Shown here piece after piece: positions 43,109-51,931 of a stretch of 64,000 bases of DNA (its first letter is position 1; each line of letters begins with the position of its first letter). Under the pieces are notes generated by a model that did no database searches, had not been told where the DNA came from, and saw only the letters and a list, made by a program, of their open reading frames with translations. This DNA comes from JBKECP01 sp047974765 (GTDB lineage: Bacteria > Pseudomonadota > Gammaproteobacteria > Pseudomonadales > Halieaceae), in assembly GCA_047974765.1 (NCBI GenBank), contig JBKECP010000037.1:1-64000 (forward strand), read 5' to 3'. Both the position numbers and the translations under genes were made by a program.

Positions 43109-44134
43109 TCAGTCCCAGTTCAGAATGACTTTGCTGGCCTCACCGGCGTTCATGGCAACAAAGCCCTGCTCGAAATCCCGATAATTCAAACGGTGAGTAA
43201 TCACAGGGGAAATATCCAGGCCCGAGTCAATCATTACCGACATCTTGTACCAGGTTTCATACATTTCCCGCCCGTATATACCTTTCAGTGTCAGCATATT
43301 GAAGATGACCTGATTCCAGTCAATGGCCGTATCTTCACCGGGAATACCCAGTATTGATACCTTGCCACCATGGCACATATTGGCCAGCAGATCATTGAAG
43401 GCGCGACTATTGCCAGACATTTCCAGGCCAATATCAAAACCCTCCTCCATACCCAGCTCCCGCTGGACATCCGCCAGGCTCTGCCGTGTTACATTAACGG
43501 TGCGGGTAGCGCCAAGACGGGCAGCGCGCTCCAGACGACTGTCGATCAAATCGGTGATCACGATATGGCGGGCACCGGCATGCTTGCAGACAGCCGCCGC
43601 CATCGCACCGATGGGACCGGCACCGGTAATCAGCACATCTTCGCCCAGTAAATCAAACTGCAGCGCCGTATGCACAGCATTGCCAAAGGGGTCGAACAAG
43701 GCAGCCACGTCCAGATCAATACCAGGACGATGCTCCCAGACATTGGACATTGGCAGCACCAGATATTGGGCAAAGGCGCCCGGCCGGTTAACACCCACGC
43801 CCGAAGTGCGGGCACAAAGGTGGCGACGCCCTGCCATACAGTTACGACAGCGACCACAAACAACATGGCCCTCACCGGACACAATCTGCCCCGGGTGAAA
43901 ATCAATGACATTGGAGCCAACTGACACAATCTCGCCGACAAACTCATGACCAACTGTCATCGGTACGGGAATGGTTTTTTGTGCCCAGCTGTCCCAGTTG
44001 TAGATATGCATATCAGTGCCACAGATGGCCGTCCGCTTAATACGGATCAGTACATCATTGATGCCCACCACCGGCTCTGGCACATCCTCCAGCCAGAGAC
44101 CTTGAGCCGCTTTTTTCTTAACCAGCGCTTTCAT
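43109..44134 (-). CDS. tdh: L-threonine 3-dehydrogenase
   Basis: The product is 341 aa, the family's usual size. Zinc-dependent medium-chain dehydrogenase: catalytic zinc site in CGTDMHIYNWD and GHEFVGEIV, structural zinc cysteines CGRCRNCMAGRRHLC, and NAD-binding GAGPIGAMAAAVCKHAGA. It oxidises threonine to 2-amino-3-ketobutyrate with NAD+. First gene of tdh-kbl, divergent from an XRE/cupin regulator; the shared 172-bp gap contains repeat operators at 44241-44302. Confidence 0.97.
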   Translation of the reverse strand: MKALVKKKAAQGLWLEDVPEPVVGINDVLIRIKRTAICGTDMHIYNWDSWAQKTIPVPMTVGHEFVGEIVSVGSNVIDFHPGQIVSGEGHVVCGRCRNCMAGRRHLCARTSGVGVNRPGAFAQYLVLPMSNVWEHRPGIDLDVAALFDPFGNAVHTALQFDLLGEDVLITGAGPIGAMAAAVCKHAGARHIVITDLIDSRLERAARLGATRTVNVTRQSLADVQRELGMEEGFDIGLEMSGNSRAFNDLLANMCHGGKVSILGIPGEDTAIDWNQVIFNMLTLKGIYGREMYETWYKMSVMIDSGLDISPVITHRLNYRDFEQGFVAMNAGEASKVILNWD

Positions 44135-44223
44135 CGTCTGTTTACCTGTTTTTTACCCGCATCTATTTTTGAATATCTGTGATTTACCACTGGTCACGCC
44201 CTTAACCCAGGCCAAAACAGAGA

Positions 44224-44253
44224 TTCACTCTTGCAGAAAATTTCCGCTATAGT
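44224..44253 (+). promoter_or_regulatory. Candidate promoter of the XRE/cupin regulator
   Basis: TTCACT (44224-44229) and TATAGT (44248-44253) are 18 bp apart on the plus strand. The first, degenerate operator copy overlaps the -10 and two better copies lie downstream, which fits negative autoregulation. Confidence 0.5.
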
Positions 44254-44302
44254 AGACGGCGACTTTCCAGCATACAAGACAAATTTCCGACATATAAGAC
44301 AA
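44241..44302 (+). promoter_or_regulatory. Tandem operator repeats between tdh and the XRE regulator
   Basis: TTTCCAGCATACAAGACAA (44264-44282) and TTTCCGACATATAAGACAA (44284-44302) share 16 of 19 bases and are exactly 20 bp apart, about two helical turns. A weaker third copy, TTTCCGCTATAGTAGACGG, begins at 44241. They end 4 bp before the regulator's ATG. Likely binding sites of the XRE protein itself. Confidence 0.65.
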
Positions 44303-44306
44303 TACT

Positions 44307-44888
44307 ATGAACCAGCCCACTACCGAAAACAGTGATCCCACCACCCGCGTCCTGTGCGAACGGGTGAGCGAATTGCGCCAGCGCAACCATTTCACACTGG
44401 AACAACTGGCCGCCGCTTCTGGAGTCAGTCGCTCCATGCTCAGCCAGATTGAACGTGGTCAGGCCAATCCTACACTTGCTGTCACTTTCAGAATTGCCCA
44501 GGCTTTTGGTCTGAGCATAGGCGAGCTGGTAGACGATCCTTCAGTAAGTGGCCATATTGAAGTGATTCATGGTGATGATCCAGCACATTTGTTCAGAGCT
44601 GATAACGAGTGTCGTATTCGCACCCTGTCTCCGCTGCATATGGAAAAAGACATGGAATTCTATGAGGTATTGATAGAACCTGGCGCCCGGCTCGACAGCG
44701 CCGCCCACTTTGATGGCACCCGCGAACTGCTCACACTGGCCAGTGGCACAGCAACCATCAACGCAGGTCACACCCACTGTGAACTAAAAGTTGGCGATTC
44801 AGCCCACTACCGCGCCGATGTTACCCACTGCATCACCAACACAGGCAAGACCCCTCTTAAGGCCTACTTGGTTGTTACCTACAAATAG
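44307..44888 (+). CDS. XRE-family regulator with C-terminal cupin domain
   Basis: The product is 193 aa. Residues ~15-75 are an XRE HTH (LRQRNHFTLEQLAAASGVSR, MLSQIERGQANPTLAVTFRI). Residues ~110-190 form a cupin (EPGARLDSAAHFDGTRELLT, AGHTHCELKVGDSAHYRADV) that may bind a small ligand. The gene is divergent from tdh-kbl, and its ATG lies directly behind the operator repeats with hardly any space for a ribosome site, so the mRNA may be nearly leaderless. Regulation of threonine catabolism is the natural inference. Confidence 0.88.
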   Translation: MNQPTTENSDPTTRVLCERVSELRQRNHFTLEQLAAASGVSRSMLSQIERGQANPTLAVTFRIAQAFGLSIGELVDDPSVSGHIEVIHGDDPAHLFRADNECRIRTLSPLHMEKDMEFYEVLIEPGARLDSAAHFDGTRELLTLASGTATINAGHTHCELKVGDSAHYRADVTHCITNTGKTPLKAYLVVTYK

Positions 44889-44911
44889 AAGCAGGAAGAC
44901 AAAGACCGCCA

Positions 44912-45076
44912 ACTATCAACCTGGCGATCAAATAGATGAATCCCTCACTATTTGATGGTCACCCCTGAAAATCAGCGGAATGTGTGAAATCCATTGACTT
45001 TCGCAGGACTCGCAGGCTTACCGTCTGCGGCGGCACATTCATGTGCCGCTTATTCATTCGGCTAAAAGCTTGCCGG
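44912..45076. repeat. Dispersed structured repeat, copy 2
   Basis: Second copy of the element at 41492-41656, same orientation. Paired arms persist despite base changes: ATCAAATAG/CTATTTGAT (44927/44948), GCAGGC/GTCTGC replacing CAGGCT/AGCCTG, GCGGCACAT/ATGTGCCGC (45030/45041) and TCGGC/GCCGG (45058/45072). It lies between the XRE gene and the end of the acetoacetyl-CoA ligase gene, both converging on it. Confidence 0.8.
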
Positions 45077-45087
45077 AGCAATAACAA

Positions 45088-47049
45088 CTAATTCTGTAAC
45101 TGCGGCAAATTACGATACAACGCCAGCGCAGCCGGATTTGCCAGTGCATCTATATTTTTAACCGGTTGATCATGTACGACATTGCGCACTGCCAACTCCA
45201 CAATTTTGCCACTAATGGTGCGGGGTATATCTGCCACTTGCACAATTTTCGCCGGCACATGCCGTGGCGTTGTATTGTCCCGGATTACCTGGCGAATATG
45301 CGTCTGTAGTTCTTCATCCAGTATCAGCCCTTCACGCAGCACGACAAACAGCACAACCCGCACGTCATCAGCCCATTGCTGGCCAATAACAATACTCTCC
45401 AGTACGGCTTCCACCCGCTCCACCTGACGATAAATTTCAGCAGTCCCGATACGCACACCACCAGGATTGAGCACCGCGTCAGAACGGCCATGAATAATAA
45501 AACCGCCGTGTCCGGTCATTTCACCGTAATCACCGTGGGCCCAGACATTATCAAAGCGATCAAAATAAGCACGGTGGAAACGCCTACCATCATCCTGCCA
45601 GAAACCCAGCGGACAGGAAGGAAAAGCCGCACTACAAACCAGCTCGCCCTTTTCCCCTATCAATGGCTGCCCCTCTTCATTCCAGATGGCCACCGCCATG
45701 CCCAGACCCGGCGCCTGAATTTCACCTTTATATACCGGCAGTACCGGCGTACCCGCAACAAAGCAGGACAAAATATCCGTACCGCCGGAAATTGAAGACA
45801 AGCATACATCAGCCTTGATATTGCGATAAACATAATCAAAACTTTCATGGGTTAGCGGCGAGCCGGTAGAAAGCACTGACTTAAGACTGTTAAGGCGATG
45901 GCTTTTACGAGGCACTTTGCCAGCCTTTGCCAATGCCGCAATATACTTGGCACTGACACCAAAAATACTGATATTTTCAGCGTCGATCATATCCAGCAGC
46001 ACATTGCCATCACTGGCAAAGGGAGAGCCGTCATAAAGTACCAGCGTAGCGCCCGTAGCCAGCCCCGACACCAGCCAGTTCCACATCATCCAGCCACATG
46101 TGGTGAAATAAAACAGAACATCCTGCTTTTTTAGGTCACACATCAATTGATGTTCTTTAAGATGCTGCAGCAATGTGCCTCCCGCACCGTGCACAATACA
46201 TTTGGGCACACCGGTAGTGCCGGAGGAGTACATGATATACAGCGGATGATCAAAGGGCAGACGAATAAAATCAATCATCTGCGCACTGCTATCGAGCAGT
46301 TCTTTATAGTGTTTTGCACAGCTTATCGCTGTCAAATCCGGCTCTTTGGCTAATACCGGCACTACAACAACCTGCTCAACACTACCAATGGCAGCAGTGA
46401 TTGCCGCCAATCGTTCCAGTGAGTCACAACTTTTACCATTGTAGAAATAGCCATCGGCGGCAAACAGCACTTTAGGGCGAATCTGGCCAAAACGATCCAG
46501 TACACCACTGATACCAAAGTCCGGTGAACAGGACGACCACAAAGCCCCCAGACTGGTGACGGCCAGCATGGCAATGACTGTTTCAGCAATATTGGGCATA
46601 AAACCCGCCACCCGGTCACCGGGACCAACCCCCCGTTGTTTCAGCCCTGCCGCCAACCGGGCAACTTCCTGATACAAATCGGCGTAACTGATAACACGCC
46701 GAGCACCATTTTCCAGATGACTGACCAAAGCCGGGTGGTGATCCCGGCGACACAACAGATTTTCAGCAAAGTTGAGTCGTGCCTGCGGGAACCAGCGCGC
46801 ACCCGGCAAACGCTCACCGTCTTCCAGCACGGTCTCACCCGGTTCACCCTGTACACCACAAAAATCCCAAACTGCCGCCCAGAAAGCCGTCGGCTGAGCC
46901 AGTGCCCAGCGATGAACAGCAAAATAGTCAGCGCCCTCAAGGGTACTCTCAGTTATTGCCAGCCTGCGAACAAAGCGACTGAAATTGGCCTGATCAATAC
47001 GTGTCTGACTGGGTTGCCACAGGGCGGACTGAGTGGACTGGCCGGGCAT
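45088..47049 (-). CDS. Acetoacetate--CoA ligase
   Basis: The product is 653 aa from ATG 47049, 6 nt behind AGGAG. ANL-superfamily fold: P-loop IMYSSGTTGVPKCIVHGAGG (~270-290), the family-specific TTCGWMMWNWLVSGLATGAT, and the C-terminal GRSDAVLNPGGVRIGTAEIY and PRTISGKIVELAV with the catalytic Lys. N-terminal ~50 residues fit the ACAS_N lead. It activates acetoacetate with ATP and CoA for ketone-body or PHB-linked metabolism. Single gene; the structured repeat copy 2 lies just past its stop. Confidence 0.93.
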   Translation of the reverse strand: MPGQSTQSALWQPSQTRIDQANFSRFVRRLAITESTLEGADYFAVHRWALAQPTAFWAAVWDFCGVQGEPGETVLEDGERLPGARWFPQARLNFAENLLCRRDHHPALVSHLENGARRVISYADLYQEVARLAAGLKQRGVGPGDRVAGFMPNIAETVIAMLAVTSLGALWSSCSPDFGISGVLDRFGQIRPKVLFAADGYFYNGKSCDSLERLAAITAAIGSVEQVVVVPVLAKEPDLTAISCAKHYKELLDSSAQMIDFIRLPFDHPLYIMYSSGTTGVPKCIVHGAGGTLLQHLKEHQLMCDLKKQDVLFYFTTCGWMMWNWLVSGLATGATLVLYDGSPFASDGNVLLDMIDAENISIFGVSAKYIAALAKAGKVPRKSHRLNSLKSVLSTGSPLTHESFDYVYRNIKADVCLSSISGGTDILSCFVAGTPVLPVYKGEIQAPGLGMAVAIWNEEGQPLIGEKGELVCSAAFPSCPLGFWQDDGRRFHRAYFDRFDNVWAHGDYGEMTGHGGFIIHGRSDAVLNPGGVRIGTAEIYRQVERVEAVLESIVIGQQWADDVRVVLFVVLREGLILDEELQTHIRQVIRDNTTPRHVPAKIVQVADIPRTISGKIVELAVRNVVHDQPVKNIDALANPAALALYRNLPQLQN

Positions 47050-47239
47050 GACGCTCTCCTGATATACAGATAGTGCTGACATTAGCGTTTAAATCCCTGT
47101 ATATCCAACCCGCACCTGATCAGCACAGACAATTCCGCAGCAATAAAGCGGCCTGCACACAAACTGCACACAGCATCAACACATGGCACGAAGCGCCTGC
47201 TCTGCGTAGAATGCGCTTCAAACGCTTACAGGTTGTCCC

Positions 47240-49150
47240 ATGCCCCTGCTTAAACTTGAATCCATCCAGCTCCACTTCGGCACCCATGTCATTCTTGACA
47301 ATATCAACTTCACTATCCGTCGCGGCGAACGACTAGGCCTGCTGGGCCGTAACGGCGCGGGTAAAACCACTTTGTTAAAACTGCTCGCAGGCGAGACTCA
47401 AAGTGACAGCGGCGAGCGCTGGTTGCGCCCCGGGGTTCGCCTCGCCCGCTTGCAACAAACCCTGCCCGATGCCGATACCCATTCTGTCTACGATGTTGTT
47501 GCCGGTGGCCTGCCTCAGACTGGCGAGCTGCTACAGGCTTACCATCATCTGATACAAGCGGGCGAAAGTGCCGATATGAAGGAATTGGCCCGCATTCAAC
47601 ATCAGCTGGAAGCCGTTGATGGCTGGAGTTTGCAACAGCGGGTACAGAGCACTATCACTCAGCTGCAATTACCAGCTGAGGCAAACATGGGCGAATTATC
47701 CGGCGGCTGGCGGCGGCGAGTGGCTCTGGCCCGGGCGCTGGTATCAGAGCCGGATATTCTGCTGCTGGATGAGCCCACCAACCATCTGGATATTCCGGCC
47801 ATCGAATGGCTGGAAGAGCAGCTGCGAAACTTTCGTGGCGTCCTGATACTAATCACTCACGACCGCCGCTTTCTGCAAAACGTGGTCAACAGTATTGCCG
47901 AACTTGATCGCGGCCACCTTTCGCTCTGGCATGGGGATTATCGTGGTTTTTTACAGCATCGTGAACAGGAACTGGCCGCCCGGGAGCGAGCCGAGGCACT
48001 TTTTGACAGGAAGCTGGCTCAGGAGGAAGTGTGGATACGCCAGGGCATTAAGGCACGGCGCACCCGCAACGAGGGTCGGGTACGCGCACTAAAAGCCATG
48101 CGTGAAGAACGCAGCCAGCGCCGCAGCCGTGTTGGCAAAGCCAGCTTCAGTGTTGATGATGCCAGCAGTTCCGGCAAAATCGTGGTCGAACTGGAACAAG
48201 TCAGCAAAAGTTATGGCGATAAAACCATTCTTCACAATTTTTCCACTATTGTTCAACGCGGAGACCGTATTGGCATTATTGGTCCCAACGGCGCTGGCAA
48301 ATCAACCCTGGTCAAACTGCTACTGGGCAAAGAACAGCCCGACAGTGGAACCATTAAACAGGGCACCAAACTGGAAATCGCCTACTCCGACCAACTGCGG
48401 GACCAGCTCGATCCGGAGTTGAACCTGATTGACAACGTTTGCGGCGGGCAGGAATTTATCGACATTGGCGGCAAGCGCAAACACGCCATTTCTTATCTGG
48501 GTGATTTTCTGTTCACACCTGAACGTGTGCGCACACCGGTCAAAGCGCTCTCAGGCGGCGAACAGAACCGGGCTGTTCTGGCCAAACTGTTCAGCAAACC
48601 TGCCAACCTGCTGGTGCTTGACGAACCCACTAACGACCTTGACATAGAAACACTGGAATTACTGGAAGAAATTCTGCTCAACTTTGACGGCACAGTATTA
48701 CTGGTCAGCCATGACCGCGATTTTATGGACAGTGTCGTGACCAGCTTGCTGGTACTGAGTGGCGACGCCTGTGTCAGTGAACAGGCCGGTGGCTACAGTG
48801 ACTGGGAAGCGCGTGGTGGTCGCCTGCAAAGTGCTGAATTAAATACCAACAAGCCCACGCCCGCCAATAATAAGGCTGCAGCTAAAAATTCCGTGAGCCA
48901 ATCCATACAAACGGCTAAAAAACGCCGCAAACTCTCCTACAAGGATCAGCGGGAGCTGGATGCACTGCCAGTGTTAATTGATGAACTGGAAAAACGACAG
49001 GCAGAACTGGAAGCCCGCCTTGCTGAACCGGACTTCTACCAGCGTGATCACACCGTGGTTGAGTCAACACTGGCAGCGCTGAGTGATACACAACAGGCAT
49101 TGGAAGCCGCACTGGAGCGATGGATGGAACTGGAAGATGATGAAGATTAA
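47240..49150 (+). CDS. uup: ABC-F ATPase Uup
   Basis: The product is 636 aa, matching Uup. Two ABC domains: Walker A GLLGRNGAGKTTLLKLL with signature LSGGWRRRVALARAL, and Walker A GIIGPNGAGKSTLVKLLLG with signature LSGGEQNRAVLAKLF; both have DEPTN Walker B boxes. The C-terminal ~80 residues (KKRRKLSYKDQRELDALPVL onward) form the Uup coiled-coil that binds DNA. No membrane segment. Uup affects precise transposon excision and ribosome or replication-intermediate handling. Monocistronic, convergent with tyrB. Confidence 0.93.
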   Translation: MPLLKLESIQLHFGTHVILDNINFTIRRGERLGLLGRNGAGKTTLLKLLAGETQSDSGERWLRPGVRLARLQQTLPDADTHSVYDVVAGGLPQTGELLQAYHHLIQAGESADMKELARIQHQLEAVDGWSLQQRVQSTITQLQLPAEANMGELSGGWRRRVALARALVSEPDILLLDEPTNHLDIPAIEWLEEQLRNFRGVLILITHDRRFLQNVVNSIAELDRGHLSLWHGDYRGFLQHREQELAARERAEALFDRKLAQEEVWIRQGIKARRTRNEGRVRALKAMREERSQRRSRVGKASFSVDDASSSGKIVVELEQVSKSYGDKTILHNFSTIVQRGDRIGIIGPNGAGKSTLVKLLLGKEQPDSGTIKQGTKLEIAYSDQLRDQLDPELNLIDNVCGGQEFIDIGGKRKHAISYLGDFLFTPERVRTPVKALSGGEQNRAVLAKLFSKPANLLVLDEPTNDLDIETLELLEEILLNFDGTVLLVSHDRDFMDSVVTSLLVLSGDACVSEQAGGYSDWEARGGRLQSAELNTNKPTPANNKAAAKNSVSQSIQTAKKRRKLSYKDQRELDALPVLIDELEKRQAELEARLAEPDFYQRDHTVVESTLAALSDTQQALEAALERWMELEDDED

Positions 49151-49197
49151 AGCTCTCTGTTCGCTCCACGATAGAGTTGCGCTCCCTCAACAGCACC

Positions 49198-50391
49198 CTA
49201 AGCTTTAAGCACTTTGGCCAGTGAGCGAACGAAATAATCCATGTTGGCAGCATTGATACCCGCTACATTGATACGCGAAGAATTCAGCATATAAACACTG
49301 TACTGAGTACGCAGGCGTTTAGCTTGCTCAATACTCAAACCAAGAAAGGAAAACATACCCTTTTCCCGTTCGATAAAACCAAAATCCCGCCCTGTGGCTG
49401 CTTCAAGGCTGGCACGCAAGACACTGCGCAAGTTATTGATGCGCTCGCACATGGCAGCCAGCTCAGCACGCCAGTTATTGTGCAAATCCGGGTTGGACAG
49501 AATTCGGCCTGCCAGCAGCGCTCCGTGAGCCGGTGGCATGGAGTAAATCTGCCGTGCAGCAACGGCGGCCTGGCTTTGCAGGGCCAGCGCTGATGCCTTA
49601 TTGCCGGCAAGCATCAGGGTGATGCCGGTACGTTCACGATAGAGGCCCATGTTTTTTGAACAGGAGGCGGCAATCACCATTTCCGGCAAGCGTTCGGCCA
49701 GCAGGCGCAGCCCGGCGGCATCTTCGTCCAGACCAGCACCCAGCCCCTGATAGGCGATATCAATAAAAGGCAAAAAACCCTGTTGCTCGGCCATATCAGC
49801 AATTACTGCCCATTGCTCAAGATCCGGGTCTGCACCACAGGGATTGTGACAACAGCCATGTAACAACACAATATCGCCCGCACGAGCTTTCTTCAGGTCA
49901 GCCGTCATCGCGTCAAAGTCAACACGGTGGCTGGCACTTTCATAGTAGCGATACTGCTCAAATTGCAGACCCGCACTACCCAGTAACGGAATATGTACAG
50001 GCCAGGTCGGATCAGATACCCACACTCTCGCGCCAGGTTTGGCGGCGGCAATGACTTGAGCACCTATGCGCAGTGCACCACAACCGCCCGGTGCCTGAAT
50101 ACTGCCGATGCGCTCATCCGCCAGCAAAGGCGATGCTTCGCCCAATACCAGCCTGCGCATTCCCTCATTAAAAGCGGTATCACCCAGTACGGACATATAG
50201 GCCTTGCTCTGCTCTTGCTCAACCAGTGCCCGCTGGGCCTGACGTACTGCATCAAATACAGGACAACGGCCTTGCTCATCCATATAAATACCGACACTCA
50301 AATCAACCTTGTCAGGATTCTGATCAGCACGGGCTTTGGCCGCAAGGCCAAGAATAGGGTCATCGGGCAAATGGGGGAGTACATCCAGCAT
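49198..50391 (-). CDS. tyrB: Aromatic amino acid aminotransferase
   Basis: The product is 397 aa, class I aminotransferase of the AspC/TyrB type. Visible: DLSVGIYMDEQGRCPVFDAV, the cofactor-contacting GGCGALRIGAQVI, WPVHIPLLGSAGL, HGCCHNPCGADPDLEQW, and the PLP-Lys region in AASCSKNMGLYRERTGI. It moves amino groups between 2-oxoglutarate and aromatic or dicarboxylic amino acids. AspC and TyrB differ little; the aromatic call is the commoner one in this family branch, so specificity is less certain than the fold. Confidence 0.85.
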   Translation of the reverse strand: MLDVLPHLPDDPILGLAAKARADQNPDKVDLSVGIYMDEQGRCPVFDAVRQAQRALVEQEQSKAYMSVLGDTAFNEGMRRLVLGEASPLLADERIGSIQAPGGCGALRIGAQVIAAAKPGARVWVSDPTWPVHIPLLGSAGLQFEQYRYYESASHRVDFDAMTADLKKARAGDIVLLHGCCHNPCGADPDLEQWAVIADMAEQQGFLPFIDIAYQGLGAGLDEDAAGLRLLAERLPEMVIAASCSKNMGLYRERTGITLMLAGNKASALALQSQAAVAARQIYSMPPAHGALLAGRILSNPDLHNNWRAELAAMCERINNLRSVLRASLEAATGRDFGFIEREKGMFSFLGLSIEQAKRLRTQYSVYMLNSSRINVAGINAANMDYFVRSLAKVLKA

Positions 50392-50416
50392 GATTGATTG
50401 CTCCAGCAGTGGTTGC

Positions 50417-51868
50417 TTACAGTTCAGCCAGCAGTGTTGTCAGAAACTGCCAAAAAGGTGCCACCGTATCAATTTTCAGGCGTTCACCGGGCGAGTGGGC
50501 ACCGCGAATAGTGGGGCCAAAAGACAACACATCCACATCCGGCTTTTTACCCTTGAGGATGCCGCATTCAAGCCCTGCATGAATAGCCTTTACTGCCGGA
50601 TCAATAGTGAACAGACGCTTATGCAATGCCCGCCCGCGAGCCAGCAGAGCACTGTCAAAATCTGGCTGCCAGGAAGGATAACCGGCTTCTGCGGTCACGG
50701 TCATTCCCGCCAGATATCCCAATGATTCAACGGCGCGGCGCAAAGGCAGGGATTGGTCATCGTTAAAAAAGCGCAGACTCGACTCAATCAATAACGTTGC
50801 TTCATCCAGCCCGGTATCCAGTTCAACCCGGGCCAGATTAATACTCAAATCCACCAGATCAGCAGGTTGGGTCAGATTGTAGGACTGGGCGCCATGAGGG
50901 AAAACCGCCAACAAAGCCAGCAGTGTTGCACTGTCATCGGCACTGATTACGGCAGCGGATTCCGCCACACTCAGCGTCGCTTTCAGTGCATGATCTGCCG
51001 GAGGAAGATAACCCAGCCAGTGACCAACAAGCCTGTCCAGTTGTTGTTGTAAAGTATCGACCTCAGCTATCGGGCAGGCAAACCAGGCATCACCTTCACG
51101 CGGAATCACATTATGTGCAATACCCGCCTGTAAACGATGCAACTGTACGCCATTGACGCCCTGTAAAAAATCCACCAGCAGTTTAATCGCATTGCCTAAC
51201 TGTTCGTGAATCTGTATGCCGGAATGGCCACCACACAAACCCTTTATATTCAGGTGAAAATGCTTCAGCCCATCACTATAGCTGCCTGCATACTGACGAT
51301 GAAAAACATGCCCGGCACCGCCAGCACAACCCACATAAAGTTCATTCCAGTCTTCTGTATCCAGGTTGAGTATGCGTGTGCCGCTGAGCAGGCTGGCATC
51401 CAGCTCCACCGCTCCTCCAAGGCCTGTTTCCTCTTCCACCGTAAATAACAGCTCCAGCGGCGGGTGTGACAGGCCTGTATCACTCATCAACGCCAAAGCC
51501 GCCGCACAGCCCAGACCATTGTCAGCGCCAAGCGTAGTTCGATCAGCTTTCAGCCAGCCGTCTTCCACCTTCAGCTGAAGAGGATCACGACTAAAATCAT
51601 GGGTTTTATCTTCAGTTTTTACCGTCACCATATCCAGATGGTTCTGAATGATAACGCTGCCCTGCTGCTCGCGCCCACAACTGCCAGGCACATAAACCAC
51701 CAAATTACCCGCTTTGTCCATCTGCCAGCGACAGGCACAGGCTTCAGCCTGATCAATCACATATTGGCGCACGGCGGCCTCTTCAAAGGAGGGCCGTGGA
51801 ATACGGGTGAACTGATAGAAATGTTCCCAGAGATGACTGGGTTGTTCAGGATAATTTGCAGGCTTCAT
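50417..51868 (-). CDS. pepD: Aminoacyl-histidine dipeptidase (cytosol non-specific dipeptidase)
   Basis: The product is 483 aa from ATG 51868 behind GGAGGTG. M20 family: zinc-site residues in VIIQNHLDMV, TTLGADNGLGCAAALALM, FTVEEETGLGGAVELD and LDTEDWNELYVG, and a dimerisation lid domain in the middle (GLCGGHSGIQIHEQLGNAIK). It hydrolyses a broad range of dipeptides including beta-Ala-His types. It lies 26 nt upstream of tyrB in the same direction, so peptide and amino-acid breakdown may be co-expressed. Confidence 0.93.
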   Translation of the reverse strand: MKPANYPEQPSHLWEHFYQFTRIPRPSFEEAAVRQYVIDQAEACACRWQMDKAGNLVVYVPGSCGREQQGSVIIQNHLDMVTVKTEDKTHDFSRDPLQLKVEDGWLKADRTTLGADNGLGCAAALALMSDTGLSHPPLELLFTVEEETGLGGAVELDASLLSGTRILNLDTEDWNELYVGCAGGAGHVFHRQYAGSYSDGLKHFHLNIKGLCGGHSGIQIHEQLGNAIKLLVDFLQGVNGVQLHRLQAGIAHNVIPREGDAWFACPIAEVDTLQQQLDRLVGHWLGYLPPADHALKATLSVAESAAVISADDSATLLALLAVFPHGAQSYNLTQPADLVDLSINLARVELDTGLDEATLLIESSLRFFNDDQSLPLRRAVESLGYLAGMTVTAEAGYPSWQPDFDSALLARGRALHKRLFTIDPAVKAIHAGLECGILKGKKPDVDVLSFGPTIRGAHSPGERLKIDTVAPFWQFLTTLLAEL

Positions 51869-51931
51869 CGGCACCTCCACAAAAGAGGCGCCAATTATAC
51901 CCAAGCGCTGCCAACCGGGAAATTCAAGCCA

